Origin: JASLEW01 sp035544875
GTDB lineage: Bacteria > Acidobacteriota > Thermoanaerobaculia > Multivoradales > UBA5704
Length of the DNA: 64,000 nucleotides
Assembly: GCA_035544875.1 (NCBI GenBank)
Contig: DASZZP010000091.1
Coordinates: 1 to 64,000 of the forward strand
Direction of reading: 5' to 3'
Below the pieces are notes generated by a model, which ran no database searches, was not told the DNA's origin, and saw only the letters and a list, made by a program, of their open reading frames with translations. The translations under genes and the position numbers were made by a program. Position 1 is the stretch's first letter; each line of letters starts with the position of its first letter. Below, piece after piece: positions 33,098 to 41,093 of this stretch.

Positions 33098-34354
33098 ATG
33101 AGCGGCAAAGGCGAGCCGACGCATGCGGTGGTCATCTCCGGGGGCGGCGCCAACGGCGCCTACGCGGTCGGCGTCCTGAAGGCGCTGCTCAACGGCAAGA
33201 CGCCTGCGTGCGGCAGCGCGCCCGCCCCCAAGATCTATGCCGGCACCTCGATCGGCTCCTTCACCGCCTCCTTCCTGGTCTCGCAGTGGGACACCTACGG
33301 CCCGGCGGCCACGGGAAACCTCGAACAGACCTGGCTCGAGAGGCTGGCCAGCAATCCGCCGCGCTATGGCAACGGCGCCCTCCGTTTCCGCGGCGACCTG
33401 CTCGAGCTGCTCGCGCCTTCCTCCTACCTGCCCAACCCGCTGCGCCCCTTTCTCAGGCTCGCCGGCGACACCGCCTATCTCGCCTGGGACGGGCTGCAGC
33501 GCCTCGTGCAAGCCCTCTTCTCGGAGGGCGGAGATCTTCGGCAGCGCGCCGCCGATCTGCTCGATCTCACCGCCTTCGTCTCGACCGAGCCGTGGCACGA
33601 CTCCATCCGCGAGTCCATCGACTTCGCGCGCATCCGCAGCTCGACCCGCCAGCTCCGCATTGCCGCCACCAACTGGACCACGGGCGAGCTCAGGATCTTC
33701 AAGAACATCGAGATGACCGACCAGATGGGGCCGCTCGCCATCCGCGCCTCCTCCGCCATCCCCGGGATCTTCCCGCCGGCGATGGTCGGCGCCGAGCCGC
33801 ACGTCGACGGCGGAGTGGTGATGAACACTCCACTCAAGCCGGCGCTCGAGGCCGGCGCTGACTTTCTCTCCGTGATCTATTTCGACCCGGACATTCGCGC
33901 CATCCCCCTCAATGCGCTGCACAGCGCCATCGGCACCAACGTTCGCGAGCAGCAGATTGCCTGGGCGCAGAAGGTCAACGACGACATCGAGGATGCGCGC
34001 GCCATCAACAAGGGCCTGGCGATGCTCGCTCACCTCGAGCGCGGAGAGGAGGTCTCCGACCCGCAGCTCGCGGCCCTCGCCCAGGTGCTCAGCAAGATCG
34101 TCGATCGCCTACGCTCCGCTACCAAGTACAAGCCGCTGACCATCCACCGCTACCACCCGCACGACGACCTCGCTGGCGGCTCCCTGGGACTGTTGAACCT
34201 CGACCGCAAGCACATCGAAGAGCTGATCGCGCGCGGCTTCTCCGACGCGGTGGCGCACGACTGCGCAGCGTCCAATTGCGTGTTGCTCACCCCGGAGGAA
34301 CGCGAAGTGGCGGCCACACGGGCGGCTGAGCGGAGCGGAGGCGGAAATGCGTGA
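33098..34354 (+). CDS. Patatin-like phospholipase/lipid acyl hydrolase
   Basis: 418 residues from MSGKGEPTHAVVISGGG; upstream open frame to 32849 covers the promoter element and is rejected. Motifs intact: SGGGANGAYAVG, GTSIGS and HVDGGVVMNTP. The C-terminus has HRYHPHDDLAGG, a GLLNLDRKHIEELI block and HDCAASNC. No clear ribosome site (GCAAAAG only). The next gene starts eight bases before this stop. First gene of an operon running to 40868. Confidence 0.87.
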   Translation: MSGKGEPTHAVVISGGGANGAYAVGVLKALLNGKTPACGSAPAPKIYAGTSIGSFTASFLVSQWDTYGPAATGNLEQTWLERLASNPPRYGNGALRFRGDLLELLAPSSYLPNPLRPFLRLAGDTAYLAWDGLQRLVQALFSEGGDLRQRAADLLDLTAFVSTEPWHDSIRESIDFARIRSSTRQLRIAATNWTTGELRIFKNIEMTDQMGPLAIRASSAIPGIFPPAMVGAEPHVDGGVVMNTPLKPALEAGADFLSVIYFDPDIRAIPLNALHSAIGTNVREQQIAWAQKVNDDIEDARAINKGLAMLAHLERGEEVSDPQLAALAQVLSKIVDRLRSATKYKPLTIHRYHPHDDLAGGSLGLLNLDRKHIEELIARGFSDAVAHDCAASNCVLLTPEEREVAATRAAERSGGGNA

Positions 34355-37300
34355 CCTGATCAAATCAGCGTTCAGCTTCTCCTGGGTGATGACGCTCTTC
34401 GGCCTGCGCCAGGCGGGCGGCGTGCTGGCGCCGGGGGCGCCGAAACAGCCACCGCAGGACAGCGCCAGCGCCGCCTTCGACGCCGTCGCCGCGGCTGCCG
34501 GCGGGCAGCTCCAGGGCCCGCTCCGCGGCATCTTCGAGGGCGTCGACAAGCTGCAGCGCGGCTTGGTCGACCAGGCCTTCTCCCTGTTGCCGGCAATGAC
34601 CGGCGCCGGGGGCGCCGCCGCCTCTCCGGCAGCGGGAGCGGCGCGAGCGCGCAGCGGCAGGCTGGATGCCAGCCGCTTCATCGTCCTGGGCGAGGGCCTC
34701 GCCGCGGGGATCGGGCACTTTTCCTTGAGCGAGGACTTGCAGAGCCAGAGCTTCCCGGCCCAGCTCGCGCGGCAGATGGGCGTCGCTTTCAACCAGCCGC
34801 TGCTGCAGGCCCCCGGCGCGGGCAACGTGCCCGGCTTTGCCGCGCGGCCGATCATCGTCCCCATGGCGCCGCAGACCACGGTGCGCAAAGACTTCCCTCC
34901 CGCGCCACCCGCGCAGTGGCTGTCGAACCTGGCGGTGCCCGGATTCACCCTGGCCGATGCGCTGGGCAGGCGGCCGGCGCCGCCGCTGATTCGCCGGGAC
35001 GATTCGACCCAGACGTTGACCAACCTGATTCTCGGCCTGCCGGCGCTGCTCGGGAGCGGGACCGACGAGCTGCCCACCCAGCTGGAGCTGGCGCGTCAGG
35101 CCCGGGCGACGTTCACGCTGGTCGTGCTCGGCTATGGCGAAGCCGCCGCCGCCGCCGTGGCGGGCGATGCGGGGCGCCTGCCGGATGCCGGCTCCTTCCA
35201 GGCCGACTTCGCGCAGCTTTTCGCGGGGCTCAAAGAGTCTGGCGGGCAGGTCGTGGCCGCGACCATCCCCGATCCCCTCGACAGCGCCTATGTCTCGACG
35301 CTGGCGCAGGCCGCGCGCCTGGTGCACACCGAGCCGGCGTTCCTCGCCGAGGTGTATGAGCTGGCGGCGGATGACCTGCTGACCGTGTCCGGCCTGGTCG
35401 AGGTCGGTTTCCAGTTCACCGCCCACGACATTGGCAAGACCCTACCGGCGGGCTCCGTCCTCGCCGCCGGGACCGCCCGATCGATCAGCGCCGGCGTCGA
35501 CCGGCTCAACGAGCAGCTCCGTGCAGCCGCCGGCGCACAGGATCTGCCGGTCTATGACCTGCACGGTTTCTTCCGCCGTGCGCGCCAGGAAGGGATCGCG
35601 GTCGGTTCCCGGCGGCTGACCGCCGACTTCCTAGGCGGCCTCTACCTGCTCAACGGCCTGTACCCCGGCGCCACCGCCCACGCGCTGATCGCCAACGAGC
35701 TGCTCGACTTCCTCGCCCAGCGCCTCGGCGCGAGCTTCGGCCGGATCGACGCGGCCGCCGTCCTGGCCGGCGATCCGCTGGGCATGGTGACGTTCCCGTC
35801 CGGTCCCAACGCCACCGAGGAGTTCAGGCGGCCCTTCACCCTGGCCGACTTCCCGCCGCCGCCGCCCGGGGGGCCGCCGCCGCAGCCGTGGCCGCTCGAG
35901 CACCCGGTCGGCATCGGCCTGCCGGAGCCGCAGAAGCTCGCGCAGCCGCTGGTGCTGCCCCCCGGCCTCGAGCAGGAGCTGCCGCTGGAGCGCCACGAGA
36001 GCTACGTCTGCGACGCCCTGCGTGCGCTGAGCTGCCCCGACGATCCACCGGGTCCGGGCGGGCTGCCGCCGCTCGGCCTGTGCGGCAACCTGATGTTCGG
36101 CGGGCTGTGCATGACCGGCAGCTATCTGGATGGCATCGTGCGCGTCAAGTTCTCGCCGCCGCAGAACGGCGTCAGCCACTTCGAGGTCTCTCTCCCCCAG
36201 GGGCTGCCGGGTGGGGACACCATCTTGAGCGCGCCGCTGTTCTACAAGCTGCCCGCGCTGCTCTACCTGGTCCGCGATTTCCCCGGCCTGGTGTCGGCGG
36301 GAGACCTCGATCTGGCGACCGGCATGGTGTCCAATGTACAGTTCTACTTCATATTCTTCAACACAGCCCTGGCCGCCCTGAAGAGCGTCAACCCCAACCT
36401 GCCCAGCGTGCCCATCCAGTGCCCGGGACCCTATGGCGCGGCAGCGGTCCGCTTCGATCAGCGCCCCGACGGTCTGCTCGACCTCACGTTCGAAGGCAGC
36501 GCCTTCCTGCCGCTGGGCACCAAGCTCGGCCCCGACCCGGTGCGCTGGCCGTTGCCGTTCAGCAACTCGCAACTGCAGTGCGTGGGGTTTCCGGCGCCCG
36601 CGTCCTCGCTCCATCCGCACATCCGACTGAGCACCAAGGCCGCGGAGACGAGCGCCAAGGCTGGCGCGGCGCCGAAGGTCCAGTTGAACAGCGTGCAGGA
36701 GCTCACCTGCTTCTCCCACAACAGTCCATTCGGCGATCACTTCGACCTCGACATTCCCGAGCTCGGAGGCCCGGCCACCGGCCGCTCTCACCTCGTGGGC
36801 CGGCTGCTGGTCCAGGTCGGCTATTCCCTGGTGAGCGGTTACGCGGCCCCGATCGCCATCTTTAGCTTGCCGCCCGGCGGTTTCCTCAGCACGCAGCCGC
36901 CCAACCCCTACGCCAAGGTCGGCGCAGCCATGGGCCTGCTCGGGCATGACGAGCAGTTGAAGTTCCCCAAACAGACCTACTCCTTGAACGACGTGTTCCT
37001 CGCCGACGATCCCTTCGACATTGCGGTCAGCGCGATTCAACTGGGGAGCGGACGTCTGATCGGCGACCTGCTCTATCGCGGCTTCATCGGTCAGGACGTG
37101 ATCTTCGCCCTGGGCCAGCTCGAGCCGCGGACCCCGAAATCGTCGTTCGGCTTTCGCGGTCCGGCCTCCTTGGTGCGCGACGCCAGCGGCGAGCTCCACT
37201 TCCGTTTCGAGGGCGAGGTCCTCATCCCCTATCCCGCCGGGTTCAAGTTCCCGCAGCCCGACCTGCGGAACACCTTCGTCGTGCGCGCGAACTCGCGGCT

Positions 37301-37736
37301 CGACCCGTTCCTGTGGCTGGACGCGATCGAGTCCGCCGCGGCAGGAAGCATCTTGAAGCGGGGGGGGGAGCAGAACGTTGTCGCCTCGACCGGTGCGGTG
37401 TTCTCCTACAAGTACTCGATCCCCTCCGATCCGGTGCGGGACCAGGCCGCTTTCGAGTACACCAACCACACCCAGGGCAGCAGCTTCCAGATGCGCGGCC
37501 TCGCCTGGGTGAGCTTCCTGAAATCCCACTCGGGGGCGGCGCGGCGGGGCGAGGTCGATACAGTGACCTTCACCGGCTACGGCAGCTGGAGCCAGGATCC
37601 CGGACCTGCGCCGCACGTCGCGACGGTCCAGATCTCGACCTCCCGCAAGGCGCCCTACGTGAGCATCCAGATCGACGGCGGCGAGACCTCGAACGTCAAT
37701 ACCAAACCGGCCAACATGGAGGATGCGCGCCCTTAG
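34347..37736 (+). CDS. Large module plus pseudo-SGNH hydrolase protein
   Basis: 1129 residues, GGAGG ribosome site. Residues 1-80 are the MRDLIKSAFSFSW module (also at 17945, 18436, 23062). Residues about 108-460 follow an SGNH/GDSL-hydrolase layout, but block I reads LGEGLAAG (Gly117 for Ser), the GxND block reads LGYGEAA, and the DxxH block reads LLNGLYPGATAHALIAN (Asn and Tyr for Asp and His). A Pro-rich linker (about 490-560) leads to an unrecognised beta-rich C-terminal domain (570-1129) with a GPxxFGxHFDLDIPE-like block and a late VDTVTFTGYGSWS block. I infer a non-catalytic lipid-binding protein. No signal peptide seen. Confidence 0.7.
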   Translation: MRDLIKSAFSFSWVMTLFGLRQAGGVLAPGAPKQPPQDSASAAFDAVAAAAGGQLQGPLRGIFEGVDKLQRGLVDQAFSLLPAMTGAGGAAASPAAGAARARSGRLDASRFIVLGEGLAAGIGHFSLSEDLQSQSFPAQLARQMGVAFNQPLLQAPGAGNVPGFAARPIIVPMAPQTTVRKDFPPAPPAQWLSNLAVPGFTLADALGRRPAPPLIRRDDSTQTLTNLILGLPALLGSGTDELPTQLELARQARATFTLVVLGYGEAAAAAVAGDAGRLPDAGSFQADFAQLFAGLKESGGQVVAATIPDPLDSAYVSTLAQAARLVHTEPAFLAEVYELAADDLLTVSGLVEVGFQFTAHDIGKTLPAGSVLAAGTARSISAGVDRLNEQLRAAAGAQDLPVYDLHGFFRRARQEGIAVGSRRLTADFLGGLYLLNGLYPGATAHALIANELLDFLAQRLGASFGRIDAAAVLAGDPLGMVTFPSGPNATEEFRRPFTLADFPPPPPGGPPPQPWPLEHPVGIGLPEPQKLAQPLVLPPGLEQELPLERHESYVCDALRALSCPDDPPGPGGLPPLGLCGNLMFGGLCMTGSYLDGIVRVKFSPPQNGVSHFEVSLPQGLPGGDTILSAPLFYKLPALLYLVRDFPGLVSAGDLDLATGMVSNVQFYFIFFNTALAALKSVNPNLPSVPIQCPGPYGAAAVRFDQRPDGLLDLTFEGSAFLPLGTKLGPDPVRWPLPFSNSQLQCVGFPAPASSLHPHIRLSTKAAETSAKAGAAPKVQLNSVQELTCFSHNSPFGDHFDLDIPELGGPATGRSHLVGRLLVQVGYSLVSGYAAPIAIFSLPPGGFLSTQPPNPYAKVGAAMGLLGHDEQLKFPKQTYSLNDVFLADDPFDIAVSAIQLGSGRLIGDLLYRGFIGQDVIFALGQLEPRTPKSSFGFRGPASLVRDASGELHFRFEGEVLIPYPAGFKFPQPDLRNTFVVRANSRLDPFLWLDAIESAAAGSILKRGGEQNVVASTGAVFSYKYSIPSDPVRDQAAFEYTNHTQGSSFQMRGLAWVSFLKSHSGAARRGEVDTVTFTGYGSWSQDPGPAPHVATVQISTSRKAPYVSIQIDGGETSNVNTKPANMEDARP

Positions 37737-37760
37737 GGGCCTCGCACAGGGAGGCAAGAC

Positions 37761-39161
37761 ATGAGACAGCTCACCAAATGGCGCGCGCGGTTCGCCGTCG
37801 TGCTCGGCGCGGGGCTCACGGTGGGTCCCGCGGCCTGGGCGGGCAACGGCCACTTCCTCCACGGCGTCGGCGCCGTCAACAGCTCGATGGGGGGGGTGTC
37901 GACCAGCCTGCCGGTCGAGGTGGTCGGGGTGCTCAACGACAACCCGGCGCTGCTCACCGAGTTCGACGGCTACCAGGTCGTCTTCGGCGCCGAGGTCTTC
38001 AAGGACGGTCCGCAGGCCACGGCCACGTTCGTCAATTCGCCAGCCGCCCCGAACGGCTCGTTCACCACCAAGGGCGCCACCCAGCCGGGGGTGCTCCCGG
38101 CCTTCGGCCTGGTCTATCACCCCCCCTCGGCACCCTGGGCGGTCGGCTTCGGCCTGCTGGCGGTGGCCGGCTTCCGCACCGACTGGCCGCAGGACTCGAC
38201 CAACCCGATCTTCGCGCCGCAGCCGAACGGCTTCGGCGCGGTCAAGACCGACCTGGCGATCACCAAGATCCCCTTCTCGCTCGCCTACCGGGTCAACCCG
38301 GACCTCGAGCTCGGCGCCAGCCTCGCCCTCTACCAGGGCGGACTGGCGATCTCGCCGCTGCCGCCGGCGGTCCCTAGCTGCACCGGCTCGACGTCGAGCG
38401 GCCGGGCCGTCGACTGCTTCTATGCGCCGGCCGAGAACGTGGTCCACACCTACGCTCTGGCCGCCCAGATCGGCCTGCAATACCATCTCGGTGGCCCGTG
38501 GAGCGTGGGGTTCTCCTACACCAGCCCGCAGCACTTCGGGACCTACGTCTGGAACTCGTTCGACGCCCTGCCCTACATCAAGACCCCGACGGGAACGGTC
38601 CCCAATCCCAATTTCGGCGCCGCCCGCCATGTACGCTGGCAGCTGGACGGCCCTTGGCTTGCCGCGGCCGGCATCGGCTACCGCCCCAATCCGCAGACCA
38701 AGGTCGGCCTCGACGTGCGCTGGGTCGCCTACAGCTCCGACAAGGGGGCCGGCGGCCCGGGCGGCTTCAAGCCCGACCGCTCGCTCAACGACATCGGCTG
38801 GCGCGACATCTGGGTGGGTGCGGTCGGAATCGAGTACAAGGCGACGCCGAAGCTCACCCTGCGCGGCGGCTTCAACTACAGCCAGACGCCGATCCGCAGC
38901 CAGGTCGCCTTCACCAGCCTGGGGACGCCGCCGACCTTCACGGACCACTACTGCGTCGGCCTCGGCGTCAACCTGACCAACCATCTCGAGGCCAACCTGG
39001 CCGCCTACTGGGCGCCGCGGCACTCGGTTTCGGGGCCCTTGCTGACGGCGTTCGCCGTCGCGGCACCGCAGAACCTGAGCCAGGAGATCGTTCCCGGCGG
39101 CACCTTCACCATCTCGGAGCAGATCGTCTCGGCGCTCGTCTCGCTCAGCTTCCGCTTCTGA
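37761..39161 (+). CDS. FadL/OmpP1-type outer-membrane transporter
   Basis: 466 residues. Signal peptide (MRQLTKWRARFAVVLGAG to AAWA, cleavage near 28), then NGHFLHGVGAVNSSMGG and VGVLNDNPALL as in FadL-family N-terminal hatch regions. A beta-barrel pattern follows, with terminal LVSLSFRF ending in Phe as expected for BAM-folded barrels. FadL proteins take up long-chain fatty acids and other hydrophobic compounds by lateral diffusion. It sits between a lipid-protein gene and a sterol-oxidase-like gene, supporting import or export of a hydrophobic metabolite. GGGAGG ribosome site. Confidence 0.87.
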   Translation: MRQLTKWRARFAVVLGAGLTVGPAAWAGNGHFLHGVGAVNSSMGGVSTSLPVEVVGVLNDNPALLTEFDGYQVVFGAEVFKDGPQATATFVNSPAAPNGSFTTKGATQPGVLPAFGLVYHPPSAPWAVGFGLLAVAGFRTDWPQDSTNPIFAPQPNGFGAVKTDLAITKIPFSLAYRVNPDLELGASLALYQGGLAISPLPPAVPSCTGSTSSGRAVDCFYAPAENVVHTYALAAQIGLQYHLGGPWSVGFSYTSPQHFGTYVWNSFDALPYIKTPTGTVPNPNFGAARHVRWQLDGPWLAAAGIGYRPNPQTKVGLDVRWVAYSSDKGAGGPGGFKPDRSLNDIGWRDIWVGAVGIEYKATPKLTLRGGFNYSQTPIRSQVAFTSLGTPPTFTDHYCVGLGVNLTNHLEANLAAYWAPRHSVSGPLLTAFAVAAPQNLSQEIVPGGTFTISEQIVSALVSLSFRF

Positions 39162-39200
39162 GGCGGTGCACCGCGGCGCCAGCACACGGAGGCAGCCATC

Positions 39201-40868
39201 ATGTCCGAGCACCTCGCCAACTCCAGCGGCCAGCTGCGATCTGAATACGAGACCATCGTCGTCGGCTCCGGCTACGGCGGCGCGATCACCGCGGCCCGCC
39301 TGGCCGAGAGCGGGCGGCCGGTCTGCATCCTCGAGCGCGGGCGCGAGTGGATTCCGGGCGACTTCCCGGACACCGGAGAGAAGCTGGCCGGCGCGGTGCG
39401 CCGCAAGGGCAATCCGCTCGGCCTCTTCGACTACTACCTGTGCAAGGACATCGACGTGCTCAAGGGGAGCGGGTTGGGCGGGTCGTCGCTGGTCAACGCC
39501 AACGTCGCCCTGCGTCCCGATCCGGAGGCGTTCGCCGACCCGCGCTGGCCCAAGCTCTACCGCGACCTCGCCGCCTCCGGCGAGCTGTGGGCCTACTACC
39601 AGCGGGCCGAGCAGATGCTGCACGTCGGCCCGCACCCCAAGGCGCTCGAGCTCACCAAGGTGCAGATGATCCAGAAGGCGACGGCGAAGCTGACCGACTA
39701 CAAGTTTGGTCCGCTCAACATCGCCGTCAACTTCGATGTCGACGGCCCGAACCACGTCGGGGTGCAGCAGAAGAAATGCATCAACTGCGGCGACTGCATC
39801 ACCGGCTGTAACGTCACCGCCAAGAACACTCTGTATATGAACTATCTGCCCTACGCCCGGCAGAAAGGGGCGGAGATCTTCACCCAGATCGAGGTGCGCA
39901 AGATCGCCGCGCGGCCCGGAGGCGGATACACCATCACCTATCGCCACAACCAGGCCGACAAGACGGGCGAGGAGCGGACGCTCGGAGCCAAGCAGGTCGT
40001 GCTGTCGGCCGGCACGCTCGGCTCGACCGAGATCCTGCTGCGCTCGGTCGCCGCCGGCCTCGCCGTCTCCGGGCGCCTGGGCGAGGGCTTCAGCGGCAAC
40101 GGCGACTTCCTCGCCCTGGCCTACAACGGCGCCTACCGCACCAACGTGCTCGGCTACGGCAACCACCCCGAGTCGGAGCGGGCGCAGGTGCAGCCGGGTC
40201 CGACCATCGTCAGCGCCATCCAGTACGACCGCGGCAAGCCGCTCGACCAGCGCATCACGCTCCAGGACTTCACCACCTTCCCGAGCGGCCTGGTCGATAC
40301 CTTCCGCTATGCCCTGCCGCCGCTCGCCTTGACCACTGGCAAGGGCACCCACTGGGGGCACGTGGTCGCCCATGCCGAGCGCGTGGGGCGCGACCTCGTG
40401 GGCTGGAACCCCGAGGGCGCCGCCAATCACTCGATGGTCTACCTGGTGATGGCGATCGATCACGGCGCCGGCCGCATGACCCTGGGCGGCGACGACAAGC
40501 TGCAGATCACCTGGCCGGACCTGCTCAAGGACCCGATCTTCGACAAGGTCAAGGCGGCCCTCCTGGCGCACGCCCAGACCTTGGACGCCACCTACGTCCA
40601 CCTCGGGCGCTTCAATCCGTGGACGCTGCGCAACAACCTGGTCACCGCTCATCCGCTGGGCGGCTGTCATCTCGCCGAGAGCGCCGACCGCGGGGTGGTC
40701 GACGTCGACGGCACGGTCTTCGACGGCAAGGGCGGCGTGCATGCCGGCCTCCACGTGGTCGACGGCGCCATCATCCCGATGGCCCTGGCCGTCAACCCGT
40801 TCATCACCATCTCCGCCTTCGCCGAGCGGATCGCCGAGCGGCTGGCGGCGGCGCCTGGCGGCGGTTGA
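39201..40868 (+). CDS. GMC oxidoreductase, cholesterol-oxidase-like
   Basis: 555 residues, ACGGAGG ribosome site. VVGSGYGGAITAARL (20-34) binds FAD; GLGGSSLVNANV and AHPLGGCHLAES, plus ALAVNPFITISAFAERI at the end, match the cholesterol oxidase branch of GMC enzymes. A cysteine cluster CINCGDCITGC (C193, C196, C199, C203; CxxCxxCxxxC) lies in the middle, as in some members of this branch. Such enzymes oxidise sterols, alcohols or sugars. The gene ends the patatin/SGNH/FadL operon, so an alcohol or sterol-like lipid is a reasonable substrate guess. Confidence 0.87.
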   Translation: MSEHLANSSGQLRSEYETIVVGSGYGGAITAARLAESGRPVCILERGREWIPGDFPDTGEKLAGAVRRKGNPLGLFDYYLCKDIDVLKGSGLGGSSLVNANVALRPDPEAFADPRWPKLYRDLAASGELWAYYQRAEQMLHVGPHPKALELTKVQMIQKATAKLTDYKFGPLNIAVNFDVDGPNHVGVQQKKCINCGDCITGCNVTAKNTLYMNYLPYARQKGAEIFTQIEVRKIAARPGGGYTITYRHNQADKTGEERTLGAKQVVLSAGTLGSTEILLRSVAAGLAVSGRLGEGFSGNGDFLALAYNGAYRTNVLGYGNHPESERAQVQPGPTIVSAIQYDRGKPLDQRITLQDFTTFPSGLVDTFRYALPPLALTTGKGTHWGHVVAHAERVGRDLVGWNPEGAANHSMVYLVMAIDHGAGRMTLGGDDKLQITWPDLLKDPIFDKVKAALLAHAQTLDATYVHLGRFNPWTLRNNLVTAHPLGGCHLAESADRGVVDVDGTVFDGKGGVHAGLHVVDGAIIPMALAVNPFITISAFAERIAERLAAAPGGG

Positions 40869-40936
40869 CGCCCTTGGCGGCGGTTGACGGCGGCAGTCTG
40901 CATTGGAGGGGCGGCGTCTGCCTTGGAGGGCCGGCG
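40856..40936 (+). repeat. Two short tandem duplications after the GMC gene
   Basis: TGGCGGCGGTTGACG occurs at 40856-40870 and 40875-40889, overlapping the stop of the GMC gene. A 20-base unit beginning TCTGC.TTGGAGGG occurs at 40897-40916 and 40917-40936. These are small tandem duplications; no terminator hairpin with a T-run is seen here. Confidence 0.6.
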
Positions 40937-41010
40937 TCAGTCAGGTAAGCTCTGCTGGAAGTCCTAGGACCACGGTGCCTGGCCTGGGATGCGCTCTCCG
41001 CGGTGAACCC

Positions 41011-41062
41011 TTTTTGGTCCGAGCTTCCTATACCGTTTCCCATGAGGATTTCCTTAAATAGC
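41011..41062 (+). promoter_or_regulatory. Conserved upstream element, copy E (extended)
   Basis: TTTTT, 12 bases, CTATACCGTTT, then TTAAATA at 41055-41060, 31 bases before the GTG start at 41094. It aligns gap-free with copy D over about 51 bases (CTATACCGTTT and CTTTTxGGxCCGxG blocks identical). Confidence 0.65.
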
Positions 41063-41093
41063 TGCCAGACCGTCCCGCGAGAAAGGCGTTGTC

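Noticed and set aside
35631..40754. A 1707-codon open frame on the minus strand
   Set aside because: It runs opposite to three well-supported genes (34347, 37761, 39201). In DNA this GC-rich the complementary frame stays open by base composition; it has no recognisable domain.
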